A stretch of DNA of 64,000 nt, from contig JAFPXH010000005.1 in the NCBI GenBank assembly GCA_017394705.1, positions 124,001-188,000 on the forward strand, written 5' to 3'. Below, in pieces: positions 24,862-33,848 of the stretch; position 1 is the stretch's first letter, and each line of letters starts with the position of its first letter. The notes under the pieces are model-generated. The model was not told where the DNA came from. It ran no database searches and saw only the letters and a list, made by a program, of their open reading frames with translations. The translations under genes and the position numbers were made by a program. This DNA comes from Paludibacteraceae bacterium. GTDB taxonomy: Bacteria > Bacteroidota > Bacteroidia > Bacteroidales > Paludibacteraceae.

Positions 24862-26511
24862 TTACTTATATAAGTAACGTTTGATAGAGCGCTTAGGCGT
24901 TTTTTCAAACTCTTGCGCTACTAATTCGATGGCACTGATTTGACTGTACTGCGGGAGGGCTTTATTCACCAGAATACGGTTTTCCTCCATGAGTTGGGTC
25001 AGCGTTTTCGTGCCGAGAAGTTTCTTGCCATCCGCAGAGGTATCCGGATAAACGAGTGCTACAAGTTTATGGTCGCGGTCCACCACAATGGATTCAACGA
25101 CACATGGCAGCGAGTTCAGTTTGTCCTCCAGTTCCTCAGGATAGATATTTTGTCCGCTTGGGCCAAGAATCATGTTCTTCGAACGGCCGTGTATGAAGAT
25201 ATTTCCATCTTTGTCCAGCACACCGAGGTCTCCGGTACGCATCCATCCGTCTTCGGTGAAGACAGCTTTCGTCGCCTCCTCGTTCTTGTAATAACCCATC
25301 ATCACATTGATACCCTTCACTTGGATCTCGCCGTCTTTATGGATAGGATCTTCGCTGTCGATACGTACTTTGCACTGCGGGAGGTCTTTTCCGCAACTAT
25401 GGAAGCGATAAGCCCACCAGTCCTCATAGCTGATAAGCGGACCACATTCCGTCATACCATATCCGACGCAGTACTGGAACTTGATATCATGCAGCACTTG
25501 CTCCACTTCTCCATTCAACGCTGCTCCTCCGATAATCAGGTAACGGAGTTGGCCGCCAAAAGTCTTGTCGAGACCCTCTTTGACTTTGCCGCGTATAATA
25601 CGATTGATTCCCGGAGTACGCCATAATACTTTCATCAGCGGGCTGCTGATCTTCGGCAGTACACCTTTCTTGATGATTTTCTCCACTACCAAAGGTACGG
25701 TAAGAATCATGAACGGCTTTACTTGCGCAAAAGCTTTCATTAATACCGTAGGTGTCGGGGCTTGCGTCAGGAAATAGGTCTCCGCGCCCTCGCATACCTG
25801 ATAAAGGAACTCAAACATCAAACCGAACATATGCGCGATCGGGAGCATGGAGAGCACACGGTCACCCGGTTTATGAGGAATACGATGCGATGCAAAATCA
25901 ACGTTTCCGGAAAGGCTCAAATGGCTCAGCATCACACCTTTCGGGTTGCCGGTTGAGCCGGATGTATAATTAATGACTGCCAATTCGTCAAGATTATCGG
26001 TAGGCAGTTGCAAGTCTTCTAATTTAACTCCGTTGGGATATGCTTTGGCGAAAGCAGCCTCTACGCCATCATACGCCTTCTGCACTTTCTTATCCGCATC
26101 CACAATAGAGAAATCGTCCATGAAGATAGTGGCCTTCAGGCCTTTCATCTGCGTGGTGTCGATTTTCTTCTTTATGTTCGGACCTACATAGAGCAGGGTA
26201 GCCTCCGAGTGATCCACCAGCGAGTAGATACCCTCTGCCGTGAAATCAGGCAGAATAGACACTACCACGGCCTTATAACTCTCAACAGCCAGGAAAAGCA
26301 ACCCCCAGTTAGCGCAGTTACGACCGCATAGAGCGATTTTATCTCCTTTTTTGATACCCAACTCCTGCCAAGTCACGTGCAGCTTCTTAATTGCCGCTGC
26401 CAACTCGGCATAGGTATATTTGTTTTCGCCGTCCAGGTCTTCCAACGCCAGGCAATCCCAACGACGAGCCATCGTGTCCTGCAAATATGCAAAATAATGT
26501 TTTGTACCCAT
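24862..26511 (-). CDS. AMP-forming long-chain acyl-CoA ligase-like enzyme (paralogue)
   Basis: 549-aa tandem paralogue of the downstream ligase, with NYTSGSTGNPKGVMLSH, YGMTECGPLIS, GWMRTGDLGVLDKDGN and a C-terminal KRSIKRYLYK. The start is set at ATG 26,511. The upstream ATG (26,529) would lie at or before the transcription start expected from the TACCTTTG box at 26,539-26,532. Neighbouring patatin lipase and TetR genes suggest a lipid turnover module: lipid cleavage followed by re-activation of fatty acids. Confidence 0.87.
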   Translation of the reverse strand: MGTKHYFAYLQDTMARRWDCLALEDLDGENKYTYAELAAAIKKLHVTWQELGIKKGDKIALCGRNCANWGLLFLAVESYKAVVVSILPDFTAEGIYSLVDHSEATLLYVGPNIKKKIDTTQMKGLKATIFMDDFSIVDADKKVQKAYDGVEAAFAKAYPNGVKLEDLQLPTDNLDELAVINYTSGSTGNPKGVMLSHLSLSGNVDFASHRIPHKPGDRVLSMLPIAHMFGLMFEFLYQVCEGAETYFLTQAPTPTVLMKAFAQVKPFMILTVPLVVEKIIKKGVLPKISSPLMKVLWRTPGINRIIRGKVKEGLDKTFGGQLRYLIIGGAALNGEVEQVLHDIKFQYCVGYGMTECGPLISYEDWWAYRFHSCGKDLPQCKVRIDSEDPIHKDGEIQVKGINVMMGYYKNEEATKAVFTEDGWMRTGDLGVLDKDGNIFIHGRSKNMILGPSGQNIYPEELEDKLNSLPCVVESIVVDRDHKLVALVYPDTSADGKKLLGTKTLTQLMEENRILVNKALPQYSQISAIELVAQEFEKTPKRSIKRYLYK

Positions 26512-26577
26512 ATCAATTTTAAATTTCATCGCAAAGGTACTGCTTTATTTTCGAATAATTGTTCAAAATATGGAAAA

Positions 26578-27171
26578 TTATTCATTTTTTATCAATTTAT
26601 GCAATTCAGTATAGGTTTTTCGCAATAATTGGAAATTCATTTGCCCCATACCGAGCGCGGAATCGTAGGAGTTTTTGACATGCGCGAAAATAAGTGCTAT
26701 CTGCTCGACATCAATGCCTCTTCGTGCGCGCCCCGTGCGTTGATCATTTAGTATCGCTTTGCGCCATAAGTCCTGCTCTTTGATGGCCAAACGTTTGGCT
26801 CGCCGAGAGAAGGAAGGAAATTTGCTGCAAGCGGAGAACATAAGACCGTTGACATTGGAAGTGTTGATGGACTTGTTATCAAAACTCATCAATGCTTCCT
26901 CCAGCGTACCGAGATACCGCATCATCGCTTCAATCATATCCGCTATTCCTACTGTTTCCGGAATCGATTGCAGCACCCGGTGTTTGGGAGTCAGGAAATA
27001 GGTCTCCATGCAGGTTAGGAACAATTCATCCTGGTCCTTAAAATAATAATATAAGGTGCCACGTCCCATATCGAGCGCAATCTGCAAATCCGTAATACTT
27101 ACGTTTTGGTACCCATTGAGCGCATACAACTCCATGGATTTGCGGATGATAAATTCACGTCGGTCTTTCAT
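26578..27171 (-). CDS. TetR/AcrR-family regulator
   Basis: 197 residues. The N-terminal helix-turn-helix domain (KDRREFIIRKSMELYALNGY; ITDLQIALDMGRGTLYYYFKDQ) is typical of TetR repressors, followed by a helical ligand domain. It overlaps the patatin gene by 4 bases (ATGA), so it is co-translated with it. The ligase genes start just downstream and the regulator probably responds to acyl-CoA or fatty acid. The ligand is inferred from neighbours only. Confidence 0.87.
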   Translation of the reverse strand: MKDRREFIIRKSMELYALNGYQNVSITDLQIALDMGRGTLYYYFKDQDELFLTCMETYFLTPKHRVLQSIPETVGIADMIEAMMRYLGTLEEALMSFDNKSINTSNVNGLMFSACSKFPSFSRRAKRLAIKEQDLWRKAILNDQRTGRARRGIDVEQIALIFAHVKNSYDSALGMGQMNFQLLRKTYTELHKLIKNE

Positions 27172-28100
27172 TTCTCTGCCTGTTCGTACGCGTCTAATGC
27201 TTCGTTCATCAGCCTTTTTCCGTCTGCAATAATTTGTTCCGCCTTGTCGAAATCGAAGGTGTTATATGCGTATTGACGCATGACGGCATGCACATCCGGA
27301 GGCGTCAGACGAAGCGAGAGTAGGGTGTTCTGCTGGATTTGAAGGTCACTCATACGGTCTAACAAACCCACGAAATTGACATACCGCCCAAGATCTTCCG
27401 CTCTCCGTCGGCGTATAACATCCACACGGTGTCCCAATTGGCGCAACTGTTTCTCCACGGATTTAGGAATGTTTATCCCTTTGGCACCTATCTCCGCCAG
27501 TTTGCCATCCACATCAATCGGTTCATAATCGCTATCAACCGGCATGGCGTCTTTGCCGCTTATATCCATCGCCACGAGGATATCTCCTTCGGTGCGCTCC
27601 ACTACATGCAGCGGTAGCGGGTTAAGGATTCCTCCGTCCACGAGCAAACGTTGCCCTAATTGCACAGGCTGGAAGAAAAGCGGAATACTGATGGACGCCC
27701 GCACAGCCTCAAAGAGGCTACCTTTGCGAAAAATCACTTCCTCCGAGTTAATCAAATCGGTAGCTACAAGCGTATAAGGGATGTTGAGTTGCTCAATAGG
27801 CCTGTCCGGCACCACTTTCTCCAGCTCTTTGATGATACGTTGCCCTTTCACCAGCGAATTGCTGCTGAGCAGGTTGATATCCATCATACGCAATATGAGC
27901 TGTTTATCCACGCTAAGGAACCATTCTTTGGCCTCCTTGAGTTGTCCCGCGGCATACATACCTGCAATGATGGACCCCATGGAGCAACCGGCTATACTCG
28001 ATATCGTATAACCTCGTTCTTCCAGCGCTTCGATAGCACCTATATGCGCCAATCCTCTTGCTCCACCGGAACCCAAAACAAGCGCTACTTTCTTTTCCAT
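27168..28100 (-). CDS. patatin-like phospholipase
   Basis: Lipid acyl hydrolase of the patatin/RssA type (310 aa). Oxyanion loop GSGGARGLAHIGA near the N-terminus, nucleophile motif GCSMGS, and the Asp partner in VDGGILNPLP. ATG 28,100 is preferred to the GTG two codons earlier. No signal peptide is present, so it is cytoplasmic. It overlaps the TetR gene. The spacer to gcvT upstream is filled with an octamer repeat. Confidence 0.88.
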   Translation of the reverse strand: MEKKVALVLGSGGARGLAHIGAIEALEERGYTISSIAGCSMGSIIAGMYAAGQLKEAKEWFLSVDKQLILRMMDINLLSSNSLVKGQRIIKELEKVVPDRPIEQLNIPYTLVATDLINSEEVIFRKGSLFEAVRASISIPLFFQPVQLGQRLLVDGGILNPLPLHVVERTEGDILVAMDISGKDAMPVDSDYEPIDVDGKLAEIGAKGINIPKSVEKQLRQLGHRVDVIRRRRAEDLGRYVNFVGLLDRMSDLQIQQNTLLSLRLTPPDVHAVMRQYAYNTFDFDKAEQIIADGKRLMNEALDAYEQAEK

Positions 28101-28103
28101 AAC

Positions 28104-28135
28104 CACTAATCCGCTAACCCGCTAATCCTCTAAAC
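28104..28135. repeat. period-8 repeat between gcvT and patatin gene
   Basis: Four degenerate octamers of the type CTAATCCG / CTAACCCG / CTAATCCT / CTAAACTA fill the whole gap and run into both gene ends. The same word family is found inside the D-2-hydroxyacid dehydrogenase gene. Confidence 0.65.
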
Positions 28136-29230
28136 TATTTTTGCAGGTTGTAGCTTCTCACGGATGCGAACGTAGATAATATTCTCTTTTTTAGCATATT
28201 CGGTCTTCACATACCCCATGCCAATACCTATCTTGGTGTTCGGTAACATGATACCGGATGTGACGTTTCCTATGACTTCACCGGCCTCGTTGCATAGCTC
28301 ATAACCGTTGCGAGGGATAGCGCGCTCAAGGCATTCAAAATGAACCAGTTTGCGCTTCACGCCTTCGGCTTTCTGCTTGCGCAGGAAATCACGGTCGATA
28401 AACTCTTTCGCATCGAGTTTGGTAATCCAACCCAGACCGGCTTCTAACGGTGAAGTGGTGTCATCGATTTCATGGCCGTAGAGGCAGTACCATTTCTCCA
28501 AACGCAACGAATCGCGGGCGCCGAGACCGATAGGTGCCAAACCAAATGGTTTGCCTACTTCGAAGAGTGCATTCCATATCTCTATACCTCTTTCTGCTGG
28601 GAAATAGAGTTCGAAACCTCCTGCGCCCGTATAACCGGTATTAGAGAGAATAACACCCGGTACACCCGCAAAACTCCACTCGCGGAATGCATAGTAATCA
28701 ATGGACTTGAGGTCGGCATCGGTCAGTAATTGAAGCAATTCAACTGCTTTCGGACCCTGTACGGCTAACTGGCCGTAACGATCAGAGGCGTTCTCCAGTT
28801 TGAGGTCACCCCAGTCGCTCCGCATGGAAGGTTCGCCTCCGGATGCTATCCGGTTGACCCATGCCCAGTCTTTATCGATATTGCCGGCATTAACGACCAT
28901 TAGATATTTGGTGGTGGAGTACTTATAGATGATTAAATCATCTACGATACCTCCTTTGCCGTTGGGCATGCATGTATATTGCGCTTTGCCGGCCGCGATG
29001 ACGGAGAGATCGTTGGTAGTTATATATTGCAAAAAATCCAAAGCTTTCTCGCCTTTGACCCAGAATTCGCCCATATGGCTGACATCGAAAACGCCGACGC
29101 CTTCACGAACAATCATGTGTTCCTGGTTGATACCCGTAGGGTATTGAATAGGCATATTAAAGCCGGCAAACTCTGCCATTTTGGCGCCTAACGCAATATG
29201 AATATCTGTAAACGGTGTTGTCTTTAACAT
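28130..29230 (-). CDS. gcvT: aminomethyltransferase of glycine cleavage (T protein)
   Basis: Transfers the methylene group from the H-protein aminomethyl intermediate to tetrahydrofolate. 366 aa, normal length. The conserved FDVSHMGEF segment and the [11 protein letters not shown] segment holding the catalytic aspartate are present, as are the late [10 protein letters not shown] and [12 protein letters not shown] motifs. The P and H proteins are not in the window; lipoamide dehydrogenase is at 0.5 kb. Confidence 0.95.
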   Translation of the reverse strand: MLKTTPFTDIHIALGAKMAEFAGFNMPIQYPTGINQEHMIVREGVGVFDVSHMGEFWVKGEKALDFLQYITTNDLSVIAAGKAQYTCMPNGKGGIVDDLIIYKYSTTKYLMVVNAGNIDKDWAWVNRIASGGEPSMRSDWGDLKLENASDRYGQLAVQGPKAVELLQLLTDADLKSIDYYAFREWSFAGVPGVILSNTGYTGAGGFELYFPAERGIEIWNALFEVGKPFGLAPIGLGARDSLRLEKWYCLYGHEIDDTTSPLEAGLGWITKLDAKEFIDRDFLRKQKAEGVKRKLVHFECLERAIPRNGYELCNEAGEVIGNVTSGIMLPNTKIGIGMGYVKTEYAKKENIIYVRIREKLQPAKIV

Positions 29231-29232
29231 AA

Positions 29233-29272
29233 CTCTTTAACGATTTAACAGTTTAACAGTTTAACGGTTTAA
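29233..29272. repeat. TTTAACGG-type octamer repeat
   Basis: Five near-copies of TTTAACAG/TTTAACGG/TTTAACGA in tandem fill the gap between pepT and gcvT and run into the end of pepT. Confidence 0.7.
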
Positions 29273-30463
29273 CGTTGCCTTGGCGACCATTTGAACAATC
29301 TCGAGAATCACATCTTTGGCGGCCTCGAGAGATTTGATTGGCAGGTACTCAAAGCGGCTGTGGAAGTTCTCTCCACCGGCAAAGATATTGGGGCAGGGAA
29401 GTCCTTCAAACGAAAGCCTTGCGCCGTCTGTACCGCCGCGAATCGGCTTGACAACAGGTGTCACGCCTACTGCCTTCATCGCTTCTTTGGCAAGGTCGAT
29501 GATATGCATCACAGGCTCGATTTTCTCACGCATGTTATAGTACTGGTCGCGCATCTCTATCTCAACGGTTCCTTCTCCAAACTCGCGGTTCACCTTCCGA
29601 ACAAGGTGTTCCAACTCGCGTTTGCGGCTCTCAAAGCGCGCGCGGTCATGGTCACGGATGATATAACTGAGTGTCGTCTCTTCCACCGTTCCGTTCATAC
29701 CGATGAGGTGATAAAAACCTTCGTAGCCCTGCGTATGTTCAGGCGTCTCCCAACGGGGCAGCATAACCGCTAATTGATACGCTATACGCATCGAGTTTAC
29801 CATTTTATGATATGCACTACCCGGATGGACGTTGAGACCGTGTACATGAATCTTACATGCCGCGGCATTGAAATTCTCGAATTCCAGTTCACCTATCGCG
29901 CCGCCATCCATGGTGTAAGCGAAGTCTGCACCAAAGGCTTTCACATCGAAATGGTCCGCTCCGCAGCCTATCTCTTCGTCAGGCGTAAAACCGATACGTA
30001 TCTTACCATGGGGAATTTCCGGATGTTGGATAAGATATTCCATCGCCGTCACTATCTCAGCTATACCGGCTTTGTCATCTGCGCCGAGAAGGGTTGTCCC
30101 ATCGGTCACGATCACATCCTGTCCGGCATAACGCGGGTCGATATAATCGCGCTCTTCGGCCTTCACGATCGAAGCTTTGATATGCCGTCCACTCGCATCC
30201 GGCGAGGTATCCATATGTGCAATAAACCCGATCACGGGAATATTCTCTCTTCCTTTTAGGGAAGGGTCGGGGTTAGGCCCTAACGTGGCCATGATATAAC
30301 CGTTTCCGTCCAGCGTCACATCAGACAGACCGATGGCTCTCAACTCGTCCGCCAGATAGCGGGCAAACTCCATCTGTCCTGGCGTGGAAGGCGTCATGCC
30401 GGTATTCTCGTCGCTGGTCGTGCAAAACGAGACGTATTTCAAAAATCTTTCTACTATTGTCAT
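29261..30463 (-). CDS. pepT: tripeptide aminopeptidase (peptidase T)
   Basis: Two-zinc M20 peptidase removing the N-terminal residue of tripeptides (400 aa). Metal ligands include H83 in [10 protein letters not shown], the aspartate in GADDKAG and the EE pair in FTPDEEIG. Odd feature: between residues 61 and 75 ([18 protein letters not shown]) the usual short linker is replaced by a longer one. Its DNA matches a 30-base repeat that also lies in the gap just upstream of this gene (30,471-30,506). This indicates an in-frame repeat insertion. Confidence 0.93.
   Translation of the reverse strand: MTIVERFLKYVSFCTTSDENTGMTPSTPGQMEFARYLADELRAIGLSDVTLDGNGYIMATLGPNPDPSLKGRENIPVIGFIAHMDTSPDASGRHIKASIVKAEERDYIDPRYAGQDVIVTDGTTLLGADDKAGIAEIVTAMEYLIQHPEIPHGKIRIGFTPDEEIGCGADHFDVKAFGADFAYTMDGGAIGELEFENFNAAACKIHVHGLNVHPGSAYHKMVNSMRIAYQLAVMLPRWETPEHTQGYEGFYHLIGMNGTVEETTLSYIIRDHDRARFESRKRELEHLVRKVNREFGEGTVEIEMRDQYYNMREKIEPVMHIIDLAKEAMKAVGVTPVVKPIRGGTDGARLSFEGLPCPNIFAGGENFHSRFEYLPIKSLEAAKDVILEIVQMVAKATLNR
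30246..30282. repeat. 30-base hairpin repeat inside pepT
   Basis: The plus-strand text has CTTCC-TTTTA-GGGAAGGGT followed by CGGGGTTAGGC. It aligns with 30,471-30,506 at about 26 of 31 positions, and more loosely with 63,959-63,988. It encodes [13 protein letters not shown] in pepT. Confidence 0.7.
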
Positions 30464-30470
30464 ATTATTA

Positions 30471-30506
30471 TTCCCTTCCGTTCAGAGAAGGGTCGGAGTT
30501 AGGCTT
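30471..30506. repeat. 30-base hairpin repeat downstream of lipoprotein gene
   Basis: CCCTTCCGTTCAGAGAAGG with GTCGGAGTTAGGC forms a small hairpin and matches the repeat embedded in pepT. It occupies the gap between the lipoprotein stop and the pepT start. Confidence 0.7.
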
Positions 30507-31050
30507 ACTTGCCGAATAAAGAGAGCAGAGAACTGATGGAATTGGCGTACGTAGCGGCTGTGTTCGCATACTGAGCGGCGGTATTGGCATAGCCGGCAGC
30601 CGTTGTAGCGCCTTCGTTAACTTTGGTCTGGGCGTTTTGCACAGCCTCGCTGCTGGTAACCATATTAACCAGGCTGTTGGTGACGTTATTGACATTATTC
30701 TGCGTCACGAGACCAAGCGATGAAGCAATCAGACCTTTGCCGAACTCTGCAAGATAGGTCTTGTCTTTGTAGTTGTCTTTCAGACCCTCGCAGTTGGCTA
30801 CTAAACCAACGGTATTAAGGATGTTGTTCATGTTCTTGTAGTCGAACTTGTTGCCATCCGCTTTGTACTGGTTGTACAGCGCCAGGATGTTGTTGCCTGC
30901 TCCTTGTCCGGCCGTGTTGGCGGTGTTGGAACTGGCTACTACCGCTTGCTGGTTAGTAGTGGTCGTGGGTTGATTACTACTCGTGCTGTTTTTCATAAAT
31001 CCGCAACCCGCTACCATCAGCGCGGTCGCAAAAAGGATGATTTTTTTCAT
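30505..31050 (-). CDS. lipoprotein, unknown, with helical repeats
   Basis: 181 residues. Signal with clear lipobox (ALMVAGC, cysteine 16), then a Ser/Thr/Asn/Gln-rich linker, a middle with a conserved-looking LALYNQYKADGNKFDYKNMN and a C-terminal run of YANTAA-type heptads (about 150-172). Not a family I can name with confidence. Probably an outer-membrane-anchored periplasmic or surface protein. Confidence 0.8.
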   Translation of the reverse strand: MKKIILFATALMVAGCGFMKNSTSSNQPTTTTNQQAVVASSNTANTAGQGAGNNILALYNQYKADGNKFDYKNMNNILNTVGLVANCEGLKDNYKDKTYLAEFGKGLIASSLGLVTQNNVNNVTNSLVNMVTSSEAVQNAQTKVNEGATTAAGYANTAAQYANTAATYANSISSLLSLFGK

Positions 31051-31052
31051 AC

Positions 31053-31100
31053 TATCTAAAATTTAAACACTAATTCACTAAACATTAAACACTAAACATT
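31053..31100. repeat. CTAAACATTAAA repeat
   Basis: Tandem 14-base units (CACTAAACATTAAA) fill the gap between the dehydrogenase stop and the lipoprotein start. Confidence 0.65.
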
Positions 31101-32124
31101 AAATGACAATATCCATATTGTCCGTTCGTCCTTCGGTAAAGGCAATAATGTTGTCTGTTACGTTCTCGCACATCGCTATCCGGCCTTCCCATGTTCCTGT
31201 GCCTGTATGCGGCGATAGGACGACGTTCGGCAATGTCAGCAGACCGGGATGAATTTGCGGCTCGTGTTCATAGACATCGAGTGCTGCCCCGGCTATGATG
31301 CCGCTCCGCAACGCTTCCACCAGCGCTTCTTCGTCCACGTGCGCACCACGCGCGGTATTGATAAGGAACGCCGTGCGTTTCATCATACCCAGTTCCGGTT
31401 TGCCGATCAGATGATGCACTTCTGGCGTATAGGGTAGGTTAAGACTCACAAAATCACTATCTTGCAAGAGTGTCTGAAAATCCACATACTCCGCCGTCAA
31501 ACCCTCTAATCCTCTAATCCGTTCATCCTCTAAACGATGCCTGTTATGATAAATAATCCGCATACCGCTTGCGGCCGCTCTGCGAGCCAGCGATTGACCG
31601 ATACGCCCCATACCGATGATGCCTAATGTCTTCCCATACAGCGAATGACTCAAGTTCCGCATAACACCGAATTCTATATGTGCTTCCCCTAAACCGCTAA
31701 CCCCTAATCCACTAATCCGAATATTCCGGTCGAACTCGCTTACCCGCCTTGCCACATCTATCATGAGTGCAAAGGCCAGTTCTGCTGTCGGTTCAATTAC
31801 CGGCTGAGGAGTGTTCGTAACACGTATTCCGCGTTCTTTGCATGCTTCAAGGTCTATATTATTGAACCCGGCTCCGAAATTGGCAATCAAACGCAGATGA
31901 GGCATCGACTCAATCATCTCTCGAGGCACCTGATAATCGAACGTGCTCACGAGTATCTCTGCCTCCTGCCATCCTGTTTCACCTACTAACACAGCCCATC
32001 TGTCTGTGGGTGACAAACCCTGCTCAACAGAATCAGCGGAACTTGTCTGTTGGCCATGGTTAAGATAGGCTTCTAATCGTCTGAAACCTTCTTTGGGCAA
32101 TTCTGTAGTAAAAGCGATTTTCAT
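31099..32124 (-). CDS. D-2-hydroxyacid dehydrogenase
   Basis: NAD-dependent oxidoreductase of the D-isomer family (341 aa). Rossmann motif GIIGMGRIGQSLARR (168-182), catalytic R259 in NTARG, glutamate in YEHEP and H306 in SPHTGT. The substrate cannot be told from sequence (glyoxylate/hydroxypyruvate or 2-hydroxyacids). Two loops, residues 134-147 (NIRISGLGVSGLGE) and 197-210 (RLEDERIRGLEGL), are coded by octamer repeats CTAATCCx identical in type to those in neighbouring gaps. They look like in-frame insertions. Residues about 37-54 may be a third. Confidence 0.88.
   Translation of the reverse strand: MKIAFTTELPKEGFRRLEAYLNHGQQTSSADSVEQGLSPTDRWAVLVGETGWQEAEILVSTFDYQVPREMIESMPHLRLIANFGAGFNNIDLEACKERGIRVTNTPQPVIEPTAELAFALMIDVARRVSEFDRNIRISGLGVSGLGEAHIEFGVMRNLSHSLYGKTLGIIGMGRIGQSLARRAAASGMRIIYHNRHRLEDERIRGLEGLTAEYVDFQTLLQDSDFVSLNLPYTPEVHHLIGKPELGMMKRTAFLINTARGAHVDEEALVEALRSGIIAGAALDVYEHEPQIHPGLLTLPNVVLSPHTGTGTWEGRIAMCENVTDNIIAFTEGRTDNMDIVI
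31497..31535. repeat. octamer repeat inside coding region
   Basis: CTCTAATCCTCTAATCCG with further degenerate units, in the D-2-hydroxyacid dehydrogenase gene. A sister stretch is at 31,688-31,722 (CCGCTAACCCCTAATCC). Confidence 0.65.
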
Positions 32125-32204
32125 TCCACACTCTTTTGCGGCTACTAGGTGTTCCCGCTTGCGGGAAAACCGCTACAGGGAAAAGGCCCACACCTTTGCC
32201 GCCG

Positions 32205-32235
32205 CAAAGGTAATACTTTTTTTTGAATTGTGCAA
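32205..32235 (-). promoter_or_regulatory. promoter of D-2-hydroxyacid dehydrogenase
   Basis: Minus strand TTG (32,235-32,233), 20-bp spacer, TACCTTTG (32,212-32,205). It gives a leader of about 75 bases and probably drives the run of minus-strand genes below. Confidence 0.75.
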
Positions 32236-32251
32236 GAGAAAACAAAAAAAA

Positions 32252-32267
32252 GCACCCCGAAGGGTGC
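32252..32267. terminator. bidirectional hairpin
   Basis: GCACCC / GGGTGC with a short loop, preceded by eight A and followed by GTTTTC, so it can work on the plus strand and, through the A run, also on the minus strand. Confidence 0.6.
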
Positions 32268-32866
32268 GTTTTCATTGCTAATTGCTTCTTGCACCGCAGG
32301 TAGCCGCAAGCTTTGCTTGCAACAATTAGAACTTAGAACTTGCGCGCAAGGCGAAGCAATAAAAAAATTTTTTATGTTTATTGCTAAGCGAGACGTAAGG
32401 CATCTACCGCCTATGGTGGTGGAGAAGCCAAGTAACTTTTGGCTTCGAATAGGAGGATGTAGCGGGCAGCGTAACACCGACCAGACCTAAAAGTTTACTT
32501 TTAAGGGCGCGGTGGAGCGCGGAACGCGGAAAGCCTGACAAGGCGGATGACTAAGTCTCGATTAGGGTTTTATTTGTTTTTTTTACTTTCCCTCGCCCGC
32601 CGTGTTTATTTATTTTTATTTACAAATTACAAATAGCAAATGGGCAATTACAAATTACCTATCAATTACCTACCAGAAACCAACCTAAAGGGGGTGATTA
32701 CAGGGTGATTACCGGGTGATTAGGGGGATATTTGGCTAACGTGAGGCTAAGAAAACGCCTCTTTCAGAACGGAAATCGGATACTCCATGAGCATTCCTTC
32801 AAATCCGCCACAAAGATACAACAAAAATTGCATATATGCAAATTTTTAGGCAAAAAAATGTTCGCG
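32268..32866. other. long intergenic region, possible structured RNA or repeat element
   Basis: No gene is seen. Region 32,340-32,580 is unusually GC-rich and full of small hairpins (CCAAGTAACTTTTGG, AAAAGTTTACTTTT, GCCTGACAAGGC) and ends in TTTTATTTGTTTTTTTT. That would suit a non-coding RNA on the plus strand or a non-autonomous repeat. The stretch 32,618-32,675 is made of ACAAATTACAAAT-type short repeats. The word TTCATTGCTAA near 32,271 recurs at 22,664. Confidence 0.4.
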
Positions 32867-32869
32867 CGC

Positions 32870-32900
32870 TTGCGTATGTGAAAAATAATTATTACTTTTG
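32870..32900 (+). promoter_or_regulatory. promoter of lipoprotein gene
   Basis: TTG (32,870-32,872), 20-bp spacer, TACTTTTG (32,893-32,900), about 65 bases before the start codon at 32,967. Confidence 0.78.
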
Positions 32901-32966
32901 CAGCCGATTTGTATTAAATTGTTAAACGGGAAATAATAATTGCTTAATAATAAATAAAGTATAGTT

Positions 32967-33767
32967 ATGAAAAAGATTATCTATTTCTTCCTGGCTGCAT
33001 CGACGATGATGTTGGTTGCCTGTGGCGGCGGTGCTGATGCCAACTATGACGAACAGAACATCCAAAAAACAGCAACCACTCTTCGATCTCTGCTCAAAAA
33101 AGGAGCCTCCCCCGAAGAGGTGGACCAAGCCCTCATAAAAGCCGGCTTTGTCAGAAAAGCGGATGATGAACCATCATTGAGTCCGGCGGCACGTGCCCCG
33201 AAAATGTATGACCTTGTTGCTACCTACTTCTTAAATGCACCTGAAGATTTCCAAGGATATTTGGACTATGATGGAGAGGAAGATCCCAAAAGAATCGTGG
33301 GATTCAATAGAATAGTGGCTTCCAATAGAATCTTTGCGGAGGTGTATCTTAATTTTGGTACCTTTGGTAAACTACGTACTTTCATTATTGACTTTGTCAT
33401 GAACAAAGATTTGGCGCAAGACCACTCTCTCTTTATTAAGTTGGACAATGCGATTTATAACGAACTCGATCTTGAGCCGAACACTTTTGAAGGCACTCTC
33501 TACAATTCTTATAAGGACTGTGTAAATAAACAGAATAGCCAAACATTCTCGGACCGCGAGAAATATTTCGCAGCGATTACGAACCTGCAATCTGTTTACA
33601 CGTATGCAACATATGATATCTTCTTAGGGGGTTCTGAATATAGAACCACTATGGGATGGAGGAATCTTTCCGATGAGGTATATAGCGAAGAAAATGCGAG
33701 TAAACTCGGCTATAAACCTTATGTTGCCGGTCGCATAGGGATTAGTGGGCTTATCCGCATAGATTAA
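32967..33767 (+). CDS. lipoprotein, unknown
   Basis: 266 residues. Signal with lipobox (MMLVAC, Cys 19) followed by three glycines, typical of surface export of Bacteroidetes lipoproteins rather weakly. The first part is helical (RSLLKKGASPEEVDQALIKAGF), the middle is mixed with many aromatic residues, and the end is RIGISGLIRID. Not recognised. It has its own promoter and is followed by gdhA after about 80 bases, with no terminator visible. Confidence 0.8.
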   Translation: MKKIIYFFLAASTMMLVACGGGADANYDEQNIQKTATTLRSLLKKGASPEEVDQALIKAGFVRKADDEPSLSPAARAPKMYDLVATYFLNAPEDFQGYLDYDGEEDPKRIVGFNRIVASNRIFAEVYLNFGTFGKLRTFIIDFVMNKDLAQDHSLFIKLDNAIYNELDLEPNTFEGTLYNSYKDCVNKQNSQTFSDREKYFAAITNLQSVYTYATYDIFLGGSEYRTTMGWRNLSDEVYSEENASKLGYKPYVAGRIGISGLIRID

Positions 33768-33848
33768 GCTTCATTTTTTTATTTGGTGCGTCAGTACGCC
33801 TGTTACGGTGATATAGAAATAAACAACTCATTGAATAGTATTAGTCTT

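Noticed and set aside
30468..30695. Minus-strand 75-residue frame
   Set aside because: It is antisense-frame overlap with the lipoprotein gene and ends in the translated repeat.
32145..32477. Minus-strand 110-residue frame
   Set aside because: Covers a promoter, terminator and repeats; composition is not protein-like.
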